From the NCBI GenBank assembly GCA_030429235.1, contig JAUIDB010000014.1:62001-126000 (forward strand): a DNA stretch of 64,000 bases, in the 5' to 3' direction. Source of the DNA: Thermoanaerobaculia bacterium. GTDB lineage: Bacteria; Acidobacteriota; Thermoanaerobaculia; Multivoradales; JAIOJS01. How positions within the stretch are numbered: the first letter of the stretch is position 1; each line of letters begins with the position of its first letter. This document shows, in pieces, positions 53,992 through 61,539 of this stretch. Below the pieces are notes generated by a model, which made no database searches, was not told the DNA's origin, and was given only the letters and a program-made list of their open reading frames with translations. The translations under genes were made by a program, and so were the position numbers.

Positions 53992-55025
53992 GTGACGAAC
54001 CGAAGACTACCCAGACCAAGGCAGCAGACGACGCTGCCATGGCTGACCTTCTGGAACGGAGCGGACCGCGGACCCCGATCCCGTCCGAGGATCTCGCGCA
54101 GATCGTGCGGGCGGCGGAAGAGGTTTGGATCCACGAGGTGGCGGCTCGTCGCCAGGGGGCGGCGGACGTACGCCGGGGCCGGAGATGGGCGTTGGCGGCG
54201 TCGGTCACGGTCGCGCTGGTCGTTGGCTGGTTCTTGCTGGCCCAGGCTCGCAGCCCCGGCATCGGGGATCCGGTGGTGGTGGCCACCGTCGACCGCTTGT
54301 TCGGGGAGGTGTTGCTCGACTCCTCTTCGACCCCACCCCAGCTCCTGGAGGCATCAGCGCATCTCGTAGCAGGAGCTCGCCTGGCTACAGGGGATCGAGC
54401 GAGCGGCGTGTCTCTCCGACTCTCCTCGGGAGCGTCGCTTCGACTGGACCGATCCTCCCGGATTGCCCTGGTCGACTCGACACACCTTCGATTGGAGGTG
54501 GGAGCTATCTACTACGACGGAGGATCGGACGCCTCGGACCTTCAACAGATCACGGTAGAGACCTCTGCCGGCCAGTTCACCGACATCGGGACCCAGTTCT
54601 CGGTCCGAGTCGAGGAGGGGGGAGCCGAGGTCGTGTTGCAGGTGCGCGAAGGGCTGGTCGAGCTGACTCGCGGTACCGAAGCGCGGGTGGTAGCGGCGGG
54701 GCGAGGACTTGCCCTGCTGCCCGAGGGGTTCGAGCGGCCGTTCGCGGTCGCGCCCCATGCCGAGAGTTGGAATTGGGTGATCGAGCGTTCACCGGAGCTG
54801 GCCCTGGGTGGTCGATCCGTCGACGAGGTACTCGCCTGGGTATCGCAGGAAACCGGGCTCGAGGTGGTCCTACCGGAGGCAGCGGCGGCTTTGGTGACCG
54901 AGGTGGTGCGGGGTTCCGTTCGCACTACCGAGCCGCTGGAGGCTGCCCGCCTGGCCCTTCAGACGCTCGATCTCGACCTGCGGGTCGACACCGGCAGACT
55001 GATCGTCGTGGTTCCGGAGGAGTGA
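53988..55025 (+). CDS. FecR-like anti-sigma/regulator with C-terminal STN-like domain
   Basis: This 345-residue protein has a cytoplasmic N-terminus with a helical acidic segment (MADLLERSGPRTPIPSEDLAQIV), one membrane span (about 62-85, WALAASVTVALVVGWFLLAQ) and a periplasmic FecR beta domain (about 95-235; SLRLSSGASLRLDRSSRIALVD, GQFTDIGTQFSVRVEEGGAEVVLQVREG). The C-terminal 80 residues look like a secretin/TonB STN domain (VDEVLAWVSQETGLEVVLPEAAAAL, ARLALQTLDLDLRVDTGRLIVV). It probably controls the upstream sigma factor. TonB receptor follows convergently after 9 nt. Confidence 0.85.
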   Translation: MSDEPKTTQTKAADDAAMADLLERSGPRTPIPSEDLAQIVRAAEEVWIHEVAARRQGAADVRRGRRWALAASVTVALVVGWFLLAQARSPGIGDPVVVATVDRLFGEVLLDSSSTPPQLLEASAHLVAGARLATGDRASGVSLRLSSGASLRLDRSSRIALVDSTHLRLEVGAIYYDGGSDASDLQQITVETSAGQFTDIGTQFSVRVEEGGAEVVLQVREGLVELTRGTEARVVAAGRGLALLPEGFERPFAVAPHAESWNWVIERSPELALGGRSVDEVLAWVSQETGLEVVLPEAAAALVTEVVRGSVRTTEPLEAARLALQTLDLDLRVDTGRLIVVVPEE

Positions 55026-55034
55026 CGCGGCGCG

Positions 55035-57677
55035 CTAGAAGCGCCACGAGATGCCGAGGGAGGGATAGATCCCCGGCCACTCCTCTGCGCTGAGTTCCAG
55101 CTGATCGTCGTCGTCGGGGGCGATGTCGAAGCCCGCGAGATTGGAGCGATCGTAGAGATTCTGTACATCGACGAAGAACGTGATCTCTGCCCGGGGACGG
55201 GACCAACTCCGGGCGAGGCGAAGATCGAGCCGATGGTAGGCGGGAAGCCTCTCACTGTTGAAGGTGCCGAGGCTGGCGACCTGGCCGATCGGTTCGTCGT
55301 CGGGGTCGAGGTCTTCTTCGTCTTCCCGTTCCGCCGCCTCGGTGAGGAATCGAACCGGGGTCGTCGGCCAGCCGGTGTGATACCGCCAGGATGCCGCCAG
55401 GGACCAGCGAGGGGATAGCTGGGTCTCGAGGTTCAAGCTCAGCGCGTGTCGTTGATCCTGCGATCGCGGGGTCCACCCTCCTGGGTTCGAATCGACCAGC
55501 CGGTCCTCGGCGCGCGACAGTGAATACCCGGCCCACCAGCGGACCGAGGGGGTCCACCTGCCCCGGAGTAGGAACTCGATGCCCTGGCTCCGCGCTCGCG
55601 AAGGCGTGACCCGGAGGCGATCCGGTTCGACTTCGGGGAAGGTGTTCACGGGCTCGAGCGCGTTCTCGTAGCGGGTGCGTGGATGTCGGATCTCGCGGTG
55701 GTAGAGCTCGACTCTCAGTGCGGTGAACTTCGAGTGCGCTGGGAAGTGGTGCTCCAGACCCAAGGCAGCGTGGTCGGAACGTTCCGAACGGACGAAATCG
55801 GTCAGGGAATCCTCGACCGCGAGTTCGTACGGCCGCTGGCTCTGGCGAAAGACACCCCACGAGGTCCGCAGCACCATCGACGGGGTCAGAGCCAGGGCAG
55901 CGCTGATCCGAGGACTGAAGCGTTCCTCGTGGGTCAGTTCGTGGCGATCGTAGCGCAAGCCCAACTCGACGGTGGCGGCTTTGATGGCCACCCGCTCGCT
56001 CCACCATCCCTCCCAGTGATCGCTCGAGAACTCACCTTCGAACGAGCGCAGGGTCGGACGAGAATCGATCAGCGGCCCGATGACTTCGAAGGCTGGCTCC
56101 AACTGGTTGTGGTAGGTGTAGTCGGCTGCGTACTGCCGCCAACGAACCCCTGCCGCCAGAGAGTGCCGCGGGGAGAACTGAGCACTCCAGGCCTGGTGCA
56201 GGCTGGACACCTCGAGTTCACGACGATCGCCGATGGCGAAGGACTTCTCTTCCTCGTCCTCGAAGCCAAAGCGATCCTGCCGGGTCCGAGCGAGCGACGC
56301 GCCACTCTCCACCAGAGTTCGGTTCCCGATCACTCGATGGTATTCGCCCCACAGGTAGGCATTTTCGTAGTCGGTCCTGAGCTCTTTACTCTCGTCGCCG
56401 TCACGTTCCGAGAAACGTAGTTCGTCCCCGGTGAACAGTCCCCGGGCGGCGAACTGTCCCGGACTGGTGTCGTAGGAGATCCTCCCGAAGGTGCTCCAGA
56501 AGGAGGGGTCTTCCTGTCCGATCACGTCGTGGGCGAGTTCGATGGCGCCTCGCCGGGCCGAGAGCAGTAGGCGACCACGGTCCTCGGCGAAGGGCCGGAT
56601 GTGTTGCGCGAGGAGATCGACGAAGCTGACGCTGAGGAGCGTTTCGGCAGCCGCTTCAGGGTGGCGCGTCGTGAGGTCGAGAACGCCACTCATTCGGTCG
56701 CCGAAGACCGCAGGGAATCCTCCGGTGGTCAGATCTGCCTCGTCGAGTCCCTCCACTGGGACGATCGACAGGGCGTTGTCGAAGTCCCGCAGATGGAAGG
56801 GAGAGTAGAGCTCCTGTCCGTCGAGCAACACCTGGACCTCATCCCGGCGACCTCCGCGCACGACAAACTGAGCCGAGATGTCGCTCGAGGCCAGGCCAGG
56901 AAGCAACGAGGCAGCTCGGAAGAGATCGCCACCCAGGTTGGGAAGGCTCTCGATGGTCCGCCGGTCGAGAGAGAGAGGGGCGGAGGGGCGCTCTTCGAGA
57001 AGCGTCACGCGGCTCGAGCGGACCACGATCTCGTCGTGGAGGAATGGCTCCGGCTGCAGCCGTAGGTCTCGACGAACGGTGGCGTCCGTACCGATTTCGA
57101 TGTCAGCAGTTCGCAAGGTCGCAAACCCCGGCGCCGAGCACTCGACGGCGTAGGTTCCGGGAGGCAAACCCTCGATCCGAAACCGGCCGTCGGCGCTCGC
57201 CGAGCGGCGAACCCCGAGCTCGAGCACGTGGAGAGTCGCGTGGGGTACCCCGGTCTCGGGGCCGAGTCCTACCACCCGCCCTGCCAGCGTCCCCGGAGCC
57301 CATGGTCCTTCGGCGGGTGGGCTGAGCACGTGGACACCGTTGCGGTTGGAGATCTCTAGCCCGTAGGGTGCCACGAGGAACCGGAGCTTTTCCAACGGGG
57401 CCAGGTCGTCTGCGGGTTCGACCAACACTCGCATCTCCGGAAGGACGACGGCTTCGTTGTAGAGGAGGTCGAGGTCGTGCTGAGCGAGAGCCTCGAGCGC
57501 GGTGCGGAGCGGCTGGTCTTCGGCGAAGCTCGTCCCCGCTCGGCCAGCCGAAGGACCCAGTATCCACACCGCGAGAATCCAGGTGAGGAGGATTCGGGGT
57601 TGTCCCCCGCGGCCTGTGGGGCCACCCAGCCCGGAACCGTGGGTTCGGTCGGGGTCGGTGGTTTGTAGCGCCGACAT
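55035..57677 (-). CDS. TonB-dependent outer-membrane receptor with STN and carboxypeptidase-regulatory-like domains
   Basis: From ATG 57677 this 880-residue protein has a signal sequence (ILLTWILAVWILGPSAGRA), an STN-type domain (LRTALEALAQHDLDLLYNEAVVLPEMRVLV, about 55-125), a carboxypeptidase-regulatory-like beta domain (GRVVGLGPETGVPHATLHVLELG, GPPPGTYAVECSAPGF-like), a plug (FVVRGGRRDEVQVLLDGQELYSPFHL, GFPAVFGDRMSGVLDLTTRHP) and a barrel ending in Phe. It imports a ligand by TonB energy. The STN domain and the convergent sigma/FecR pair suggest that ligand binding signals to transcription. A longer frame begins at 57782, but its first 35 residues precede the signal. Confidence 0.88.
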   Translation of the reverse strand: MSALQTTDPDRTHGSGLGGPTGRGGQPRILLTWILAVWILGPSAGRAGTSFAEDQPLRTALEALAQHDLDLLYNEAVVLPEMRVLVEPADDLAPLEKLRFLVAPYGLEISNRNGVHVLSPPAEGPWAPGTLAGRVVGLGPETGVPHATLHVLELGVRRSASADGRFRIEGLPPGTYAVECSAPGFATLRTADIEIGTDATVRRDLRLQPEPFLHDEIVVRSSRVTLLEERPSAPLSLDRRTIESLPNLGGDLFRAASLLPGLASSDISAQFVVRGGRRDEVQVLLDGQELYSPFHLRDFDNALSIVPVEGLDEADLTTGGFPAVFGDRMSGVLDLTTRHPEAAAETLLSVSFVDLLAQHIRPFAEDRGRLLLSARRGAIELAHDVIGQEDPSFWSTFGRISYDTSPGQFAARGLFTGDELRFSERDGDESKELRTDYENAYLWGEYHRVIGNRTLVESGASLARTRQDRFGFEDEEEKSFAIGDRRELEVSSLHQAWSAQFSPRHSLAAGVRWRQYAADYTYHNQLEPAFEVIGPLIDSRPTLRSFEGEFSSDHWEGWWSERVAIKAATVELGLRYDRHELTHEERFSPRISAALALTPSMVLRTSWGVFRQSQRPYELAVEDSLTDFVRSERSDHAALGLEHHFPAHSKFTALRVELYHREIRHPRTRYENALEPVNTFPEVEPDRLRVTPSRARSQGIEFLLRGRWTPSVRWWAGYSLSRAEDRLVDSNPGGWTPRSQDQRHALSLNLETQLSPRWSLAASWRYHTGWPTTPVRFLTEAAEREDEEDLDPDDEPIGQVASLGTFNSERLPAYHRLDLRLARSWSRPRAEITFFVDVQNLYDRSNLAGFDIAPDDDDQLELSAEEWPGIYPSLGISWRF

Positions 57678-57686
57678 CTTCGTTGC

Positions 57687-57692
57687 AATATA
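57687..57692 (-). promoter_or_regulatory. -10 box TATATT before the TonB receptor gene
   Basis: Minus strand TATATT ends nine bases before ATG 57677, so the leader is at most a few bases. Confidence 0.45.
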
Positions 57693-57780
57693 ACAGTGCA
57701 TTGGCCGTGCCCGGAGATTCGTCCCGACGCTTCTGTCCGGGGAGGGCTGATACGATCGCATCTCCCGTCCTGAGTCCGCC

Positions 57781-58509
57781 ATGCCACCGTCTACGCCCTA
57801 CCTCTCCGTGGTCATCCCGGTGTACAACGAAGAGGAGAACCTGAATCCGTTGGTCGAGGAAGTGGCGCGGTCCTTGGCACCCACGGGTTGGGATTTCGAA
57901 CTAGTGATCGTCGACGATGGGTCGACCGACCAGGGTCCCGAGCAACTCCGTCGGCTGGCCCAGGAGATGCCCGAGTTGCGACCGCTGTTGATGAGCGAGA
58001 ACCGCGGGCAGTCGGCGGCCCTGGCCCTGGGTCTCACCGTGGCTCGGGGTCAGATCATCGTCACGCTCGACGGCGACCTCCAGAACGATCCGGCGGACAT
58101 TCCGCGCGTCGTGGCCGCGCTCGATGGCGCTGATCTCGTCTCGGGAATCCGGGCTCGCCGCCAGGACAGCTGGCGCCGTCGCTGGGCTTCGAAGGTAGCC
58201 AACGGGGTCCGTCGATCCCTGGTGCGCGACGGCGTGAGTGACGTCGGCTGTTCGCTGAAGGCCTACCGGGCCGAGTTTCTGGACGGAGTCCCCCACTTCG
58301 ATGGCATGCACCGGTTCTTACCGGCCCTGGTGAAAGCCAACGGGGCGCGGATCAGCCAGTTGGAGGTCCACCATCGACCGAGGCTGCACGGGGAGAGCAA
58401 ATACACCATCGGCAATCGCCTGTGGCGAGGGATCGCGGACCTCTTCGGAGTGTGTTGGTTGCAGCGTCGTTGGATCGGCGGTCGGTCGACGCCGGGAGAT
58501 GGACCTTGA
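57781..58509 (+). CDS. family 2 glycosyltransferase, dolichol/undecaprenyl-phosphate mannosyltransferase-like
   Basis: This 242-residue soluble GT-A protein has LSVVIPVYNEEENLNPLVEEV, VIVDDGSTDQGPEQL and TLDGDLQNDPADIPRVVAAL, the standard set of DPM1/ArnC-like transferases that load a sugar onto a polyprenyl phosphate. The C-terminal membrane tail of ArnC is absent, as in DPM1. It is followed directly by an ArnT-like membrane transferase gene (4-nt overlap), which would use the polyprenyl-sugar product, a classic pairing. Confidence 0.9.
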   Translation: MPPSTPYLSVVIPVYNEEENLNPLVEEVARSLAPTGWDFELVIVDDGSTDQGPEQLRRLAQEMPELRPLLMSENRGQSAALALGLTVARGQIIVTLDGDLQNDPADIPRVVAALDGADLVSGIRARRQDSWRRRWASKVANGVRRSLVRDGVSDVGCSLKAYRAEFLDGVPHFDGMHRFLPALVKANGARISQLEVHHRPRLHGESKYTIGNRLWRGIADLFGVCWLQRRWIGGRSTPGDGP

Positions 58510-60170
58510 CTTCCCGTCAGACGATAGGGGGATTGGCGCTGCTGGCGTTGGTAGCCATTCTCCCGGGGCTCGATGCGCACGACCTGTGGAACCCTGACGA
58601 ACCGCGGTACGCCGAAGTTGCGCGGGAGATGGCGGCTACCGGTGAGTTCTTGGTGCCGCATCTTTCGGGAGTGGTGTACGCCGAGAAACCGCCACTCTTC
58701 TTCTGGACGCTCCTGCTCTCGGGAGAGCTCACCGGAGGGCTCGACGAGTTCGCCATCCGACTACCCTCGGCGTTGGCGGCAACGGGGGCTACGGTGCTGG
58801 TCTACCTCTTGGCTGCGCTGTATTTCGAGCGCCGCGCGGCGCTCTTTTCGGCCCTCGTCTACCTCAGCTGCCTGAAGGTGCTCTGGCAGGCGCGCACGGC
58901 CCAGATCGACATGCTACTGGCCTTCTGGGTAGTGCTCGCGCTCTACCTCTGGGCCCGAGGGCGCGGCACCGGGAAACCTGCGTGGGGCTTCTGGGTGGTC
59001 ACGGGACTGGCTACCCTGACCAAGGGGCCAGTTGGCCTCCTGCCTCCTCTCTTGGTCATCCTGGTGGTCTGCTGGTGGGAGCGGGACCGCTCCGAACTCC
59101 GGCGGCTGCGGATCGGAAGGGGCCTGATGCTCTCGTTGGCGGTCGTGCTGCTCTGGCTCGGCCCGGCGATCTGGGTGGGCGGACAGTCCTACTTCGAAGT
59201 CATCGTCCTCAAACAGAACGCGACGCGGTACGCCAATCCCTGGGGCCATTTTCGACCCTGGTACTACTACGCGACCGTCTTGCCCGGCGATTTTTTTCCT
59301 TGGTTCTCTCTCCTACCAGGCGCGCTTCTGGCGGGACGCCGGTCCTTCTTCGGCGACGAGCGCAAGGGGTTTCGGCTGGCCCTGGTGTGGGTGTTCGTCA
59401 CCCTGGTCTTCTTCAGCCTCTCGCCAGGCAAGCGATCCGTGTACATCTTCCAGATGTACCCGGCCCTCGCGATTCTGGTCGGTTGCGGGATCGAGACCTG
59501 GGAACGGGAGCGTCGGGTGTCCGGCGGCTGGTTCACCGTGCCGCTGGGACTCCTCGGTGGGCTCCTGGTGACGGCGGCCTTGCTCCTTCCTCCCTACTTG
59601 GTCGGGGTCGAGGAAGCGGAGCTGTTCCCCCGCCTCGCGGCTCTGGCGCCTCCGGTGATCGCTGTGCTCGGACTCCTCCTCATCGCGGGAGCGCTGGGCC
59701 TGTTGGGGCGCCGGGTGGGAAGTGGAGTCGGGATTCTCGGCGTAGGTCTGCCGCTGGGGTTCCTCGCCTTGGTGGTCACCGTTCTTCCCGACATCGACCG
59801 GACCAAGACGGGGCGCACGGTGGGTGAGCAGCTGGGGCGCATTGCGGGCCAGGCCCCGATCGGGATGTTCCCCGCCATCGAGGCGGGAGTGTTGTTCTAC
59901 GCCGAGCGGACCGCCGAACCGCTCTGCTCGGAGGCGCAACTGCGGTCCTTTCTCGATCGTCCCGACGCCCTGCTGGTCGGTCACCTCGAGGCCCTTCATC
60001 GCGTGCCTGGACCGCCGCTGTTGCTCGACCAGAAGATCCGTGATCCTCAGACGGATGGTTGGGGTCTGTTCCGCGTCGGTTCTACCCCTTGGAGCCTGCC
60101 GGCCGACGAGGCGTCGACCCTCGACGCCACGAAGCCGGTCGAATACGGGTATCCTTGTGACCATCGCTAG
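58506..60170 (+). CDS. ArnT/PMT-like membrane glycosyltransferase (GT39/GT83-like)
   Basis: From TTG 58506 (GGAG upstream; 4-nt overlap with the previous gene) this 554-residue protein has about eleven spans and the ArnT-type first loop with the acidic motif NPDEPRYAEVAREM, followed by GVVYAEKPPLFFW and ARTAQIDMLLAFWVV. Such enzymes move a sugar from a polyprenyl carrier to a lipid or protein outside the membrane. Lipid A or a glycoprotein are both possible acceptors. The upstream GT2 supplies the donor. A longer frame begins at 58422, inside the GT2 gene. Confidence 0.85.
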   Translation: MTSRQTIGGLALLALVAILPGLDAHDLWNPDEPRYAEVAREMAATGEFLVPHLSGVVYAEKPPLFFWTLLLSGELTGGLDEFAIRLPSALAATGATVLVYLLAALYFERRAALFSALVYLSCLKVLWQARTAQIDMLLAFWVVLALYLWARGRGTGKPAWGFWVVTGLATLTKGPVGLLPPLLVILVVCWWERDRSELRRLRIGRGLMLSLAVVLLWLGPAIWVGGQSYFEVIVLKQNATRYANPWGHFRPWYYYATVLPGDFFPWFSLLPGALLAGRRSFFGDERKGFRLALVWVFVTLVFFSLSPGKRSVYIFQMYPALAILVGCGIETWERERRVSGGWFTVPLGLLGGLLVTAALLLPPYLVGVEEAELFPRLAALAPPVIAVLGLLLIAGALGLLGRRVGSGVGILGVGLPLGFLALVVTVLPDIDRTKTGRTVGEQLGRIAGQAPIGMFPAIEAGVLFYAERTAEPLCSEAQLRSFLDRPDALLVGHLEALHRVPGPPLLLDQKIRDPQTDGWGLFRVGSTPWSLPADEASTLDATKPVEYGYPCDHR

Positions 60171-60174
60171 GACC

Positions 60175-61290
60175 GTGAAACCCCTCGATCGTGCCTCCGA
60201 TCCACTACCGCGGATCCTGGTTTACGGTGCCTACGGCTACACCGGCCAACTGATCGTCGAGGAGGCCGTAGCGTGTGGTTCGAGACCCCTGATCGCCGGG
60301 CGGGACGCGGCCAAGCTCGAGCCCCTGGCGGAGCGTTTCGACCTCGAAGCGTTGGCCTTCTCGCTCGACGATACCGAGGCTCTGGATCAGGCTCTGGCCA
60401 GGGTCGAACTGGTGTTGCACTGTGCAGGTCCTTTCCAGGAGACCTTCGAACCGATGATCGATGCGTGTTTGCGCACCGGGGTGCATTATCTGGACATCAC
60501 CGGCGAGTGGCAGGTCTTTGCCGCGGCGGCGCGGAGTGACGCTGCGGCTCGCGATCGTGGCATCTTGGTGCTGCCGGGAGTCGGATTCGACGTCGTACCT
60601 TCGGACTGCCTGGCCGCGCATCTGGCGCGTCGGCTGCCCGACGCCAATCAGCTGAGCCTAGGTTTCCAGGCGATCGGCCGACCGTCTCGTGGCACGGCCC
60701 GGACGGCGGCTCGCGGGGCCGACGGTCGGGGCCGGGTCCGCCGCGGAGGAGAGTTGCAAGTCGTTCCGGCTGGCTGGCGGACACGGTCGATCGACTTCGG
60801 CGAAGGGGAACGGCTTGCGGTCACCATCCCTTGGGGGGACATCGTGACTGCGTGGTATACGACCTCGATTCCGGATATCGAGGTCTACATGGCAGCTGCG
60901 CCACCGATGGTCAAGGCGATGCGGCGCAGCCGCTGGCTGGGGCGGCTGCTCCAGACGTCGTTCGTGCAACGTCGGCTGCGCCGACGGATCGACCGGCGAG
61001 CCCCGGGCCCGACGGCCGACCAGAGAGAGCGCGGCAAGAGCCTGCTCTGGGGCGAGGTTCGGAATCGACACGGTGAAACGCGAGTGTCGCGGCTTCGAGC
61101 TCCCGAGGGATACACCCTCACCGCCCGGACGGCCGTGCTCATCGCGCAACGGGTTCTGGCCGGGGACTGGGCGGCCGGGTTCCACACGCCGGCGGGCCTC
61201 TACGGCCCCGATCTCATCCTGGAAGTGGCGGGTGTGCACCGACAGGACGAGGAAGCGTCGGAAGTGGAGGCACTCCAGGAAGAGGAGTGA
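60175..61290 (+). CDS. saccharopine-dehydrogenase-like (trans-acting enoyl reductase family) protein
   Basis: This protein of about 371 residues has a Rossmann start (ILVYGAYGYTGQLIVEEAV), the family phrase LVLHCAGPFQETFEPMIDACLRTGVHYLDITGEWQVF and a later GVGFDVVPSDCLAAHLA. These features match the saccharopine-dehydrogenase-like family that includes mycobacterial trans-acting enoyl reductases. Its reaction here is unknown; NAD(P) binding is likely. GTG 60175 is taken as the start; GTG 60157, overlapping the ArnT-like stop, is an alternative. The stop is immediately followed by a tRNA-Gln on the opposite strand. Confidence 0.8.
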   Translation: MKPLDRASDPLPRILVYGAYGYTGQLIVEEAVACGSRPLIAGRDAAKLEPLAERFDLEALAFSLDDTEALDQALARVELVLHCAGPFQETFEPMIDACLRTGVHYLDITGEWQVFAAAARSDAAARDRGILVLPGVGFDVVPSDCLAAHLARRLPDANQLSLGFQAIGRPSRGTARTAARGADGRGRVRRGGELQVVPAGWRTRSIDFGEGERLAVTIPWGDIVTAWYTTSIPDIEVYMAAAPPMVKAMRRSRWLGRLLQTSFVQRRLRRRIDRRAPGPTADQRERGKSLLWGEVRNRHGETRVSRLRAPEGYTLTARTAVLIAQRVLAGDWAAGFHTPAGLYGPDLILEVAGVHRQDEEASEVEALQEEE

Positions 61291-61291
61291 T

Positions 61292-61365
61292 TGGCTGGGA
61301 CGCAGGGATTCGAACCCCGATTGATCGGTCCAGAGCCGACTGTCCTGCCGTTAGACGACGTCCCA
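61292..61365 (-). tRNA. tRNA-Gln (anticodon CTG)
   Basis: A 74-nt cloverleaf with encoded CCA on the minus strand. The acceptor stem is TGGGACG/CGTCCCA, the anticodon stem GTCGG/CCGAT with loop CTCTGGA (anticodon CTG, reading CAG), and the T-arm has GGGGTTCGAATCCC. Its 3' end lies one base beyond the stop of the saccharopine-dehydrogenase-like gene on the other strand. Confidence 0.95.
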
Positions 61366-61445
61366 GCAAGGGTTGACAGTTTTACCCCGAAGCGGCCCCG
61401 AAGGTCAAGGGAAACGGCGCGGAGTTGCCTCGAACAGGAGTCGGC

Positions 61446-61464
61446 GGCGCTTCGCCCTAGCGCC
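61446..61464. repeat. inverted repeat GGCGCT-(7)-AGCGCC between tRNA-Gln and sucA
   Basis: A perfect 6-bp inverted repeat with a 7-base loop lies 75 nt downstream of the sucA stop on the minus strand. It may be a weak transcription end for sucA; no T-tract follows. The rest of the 174-nt gap holds nothing else recognisable. Confidence 0.3.
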
Positions 61465-61539
61465 TACTACGGTGCCGAGGGGACTGGGCGTGCCGTGGGC
61501 CAGGGGCGCCCGGCCGACCGCGACGTTTCTGAATGGGAC

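Noticed and set aside
57678-57782. 35-residue upstream extension of the TonB receptor
   Set aside because: It would place charged residues before the signal sequence and overlap the start of the divergent glycosyltransferase; TATATT lies inside it.
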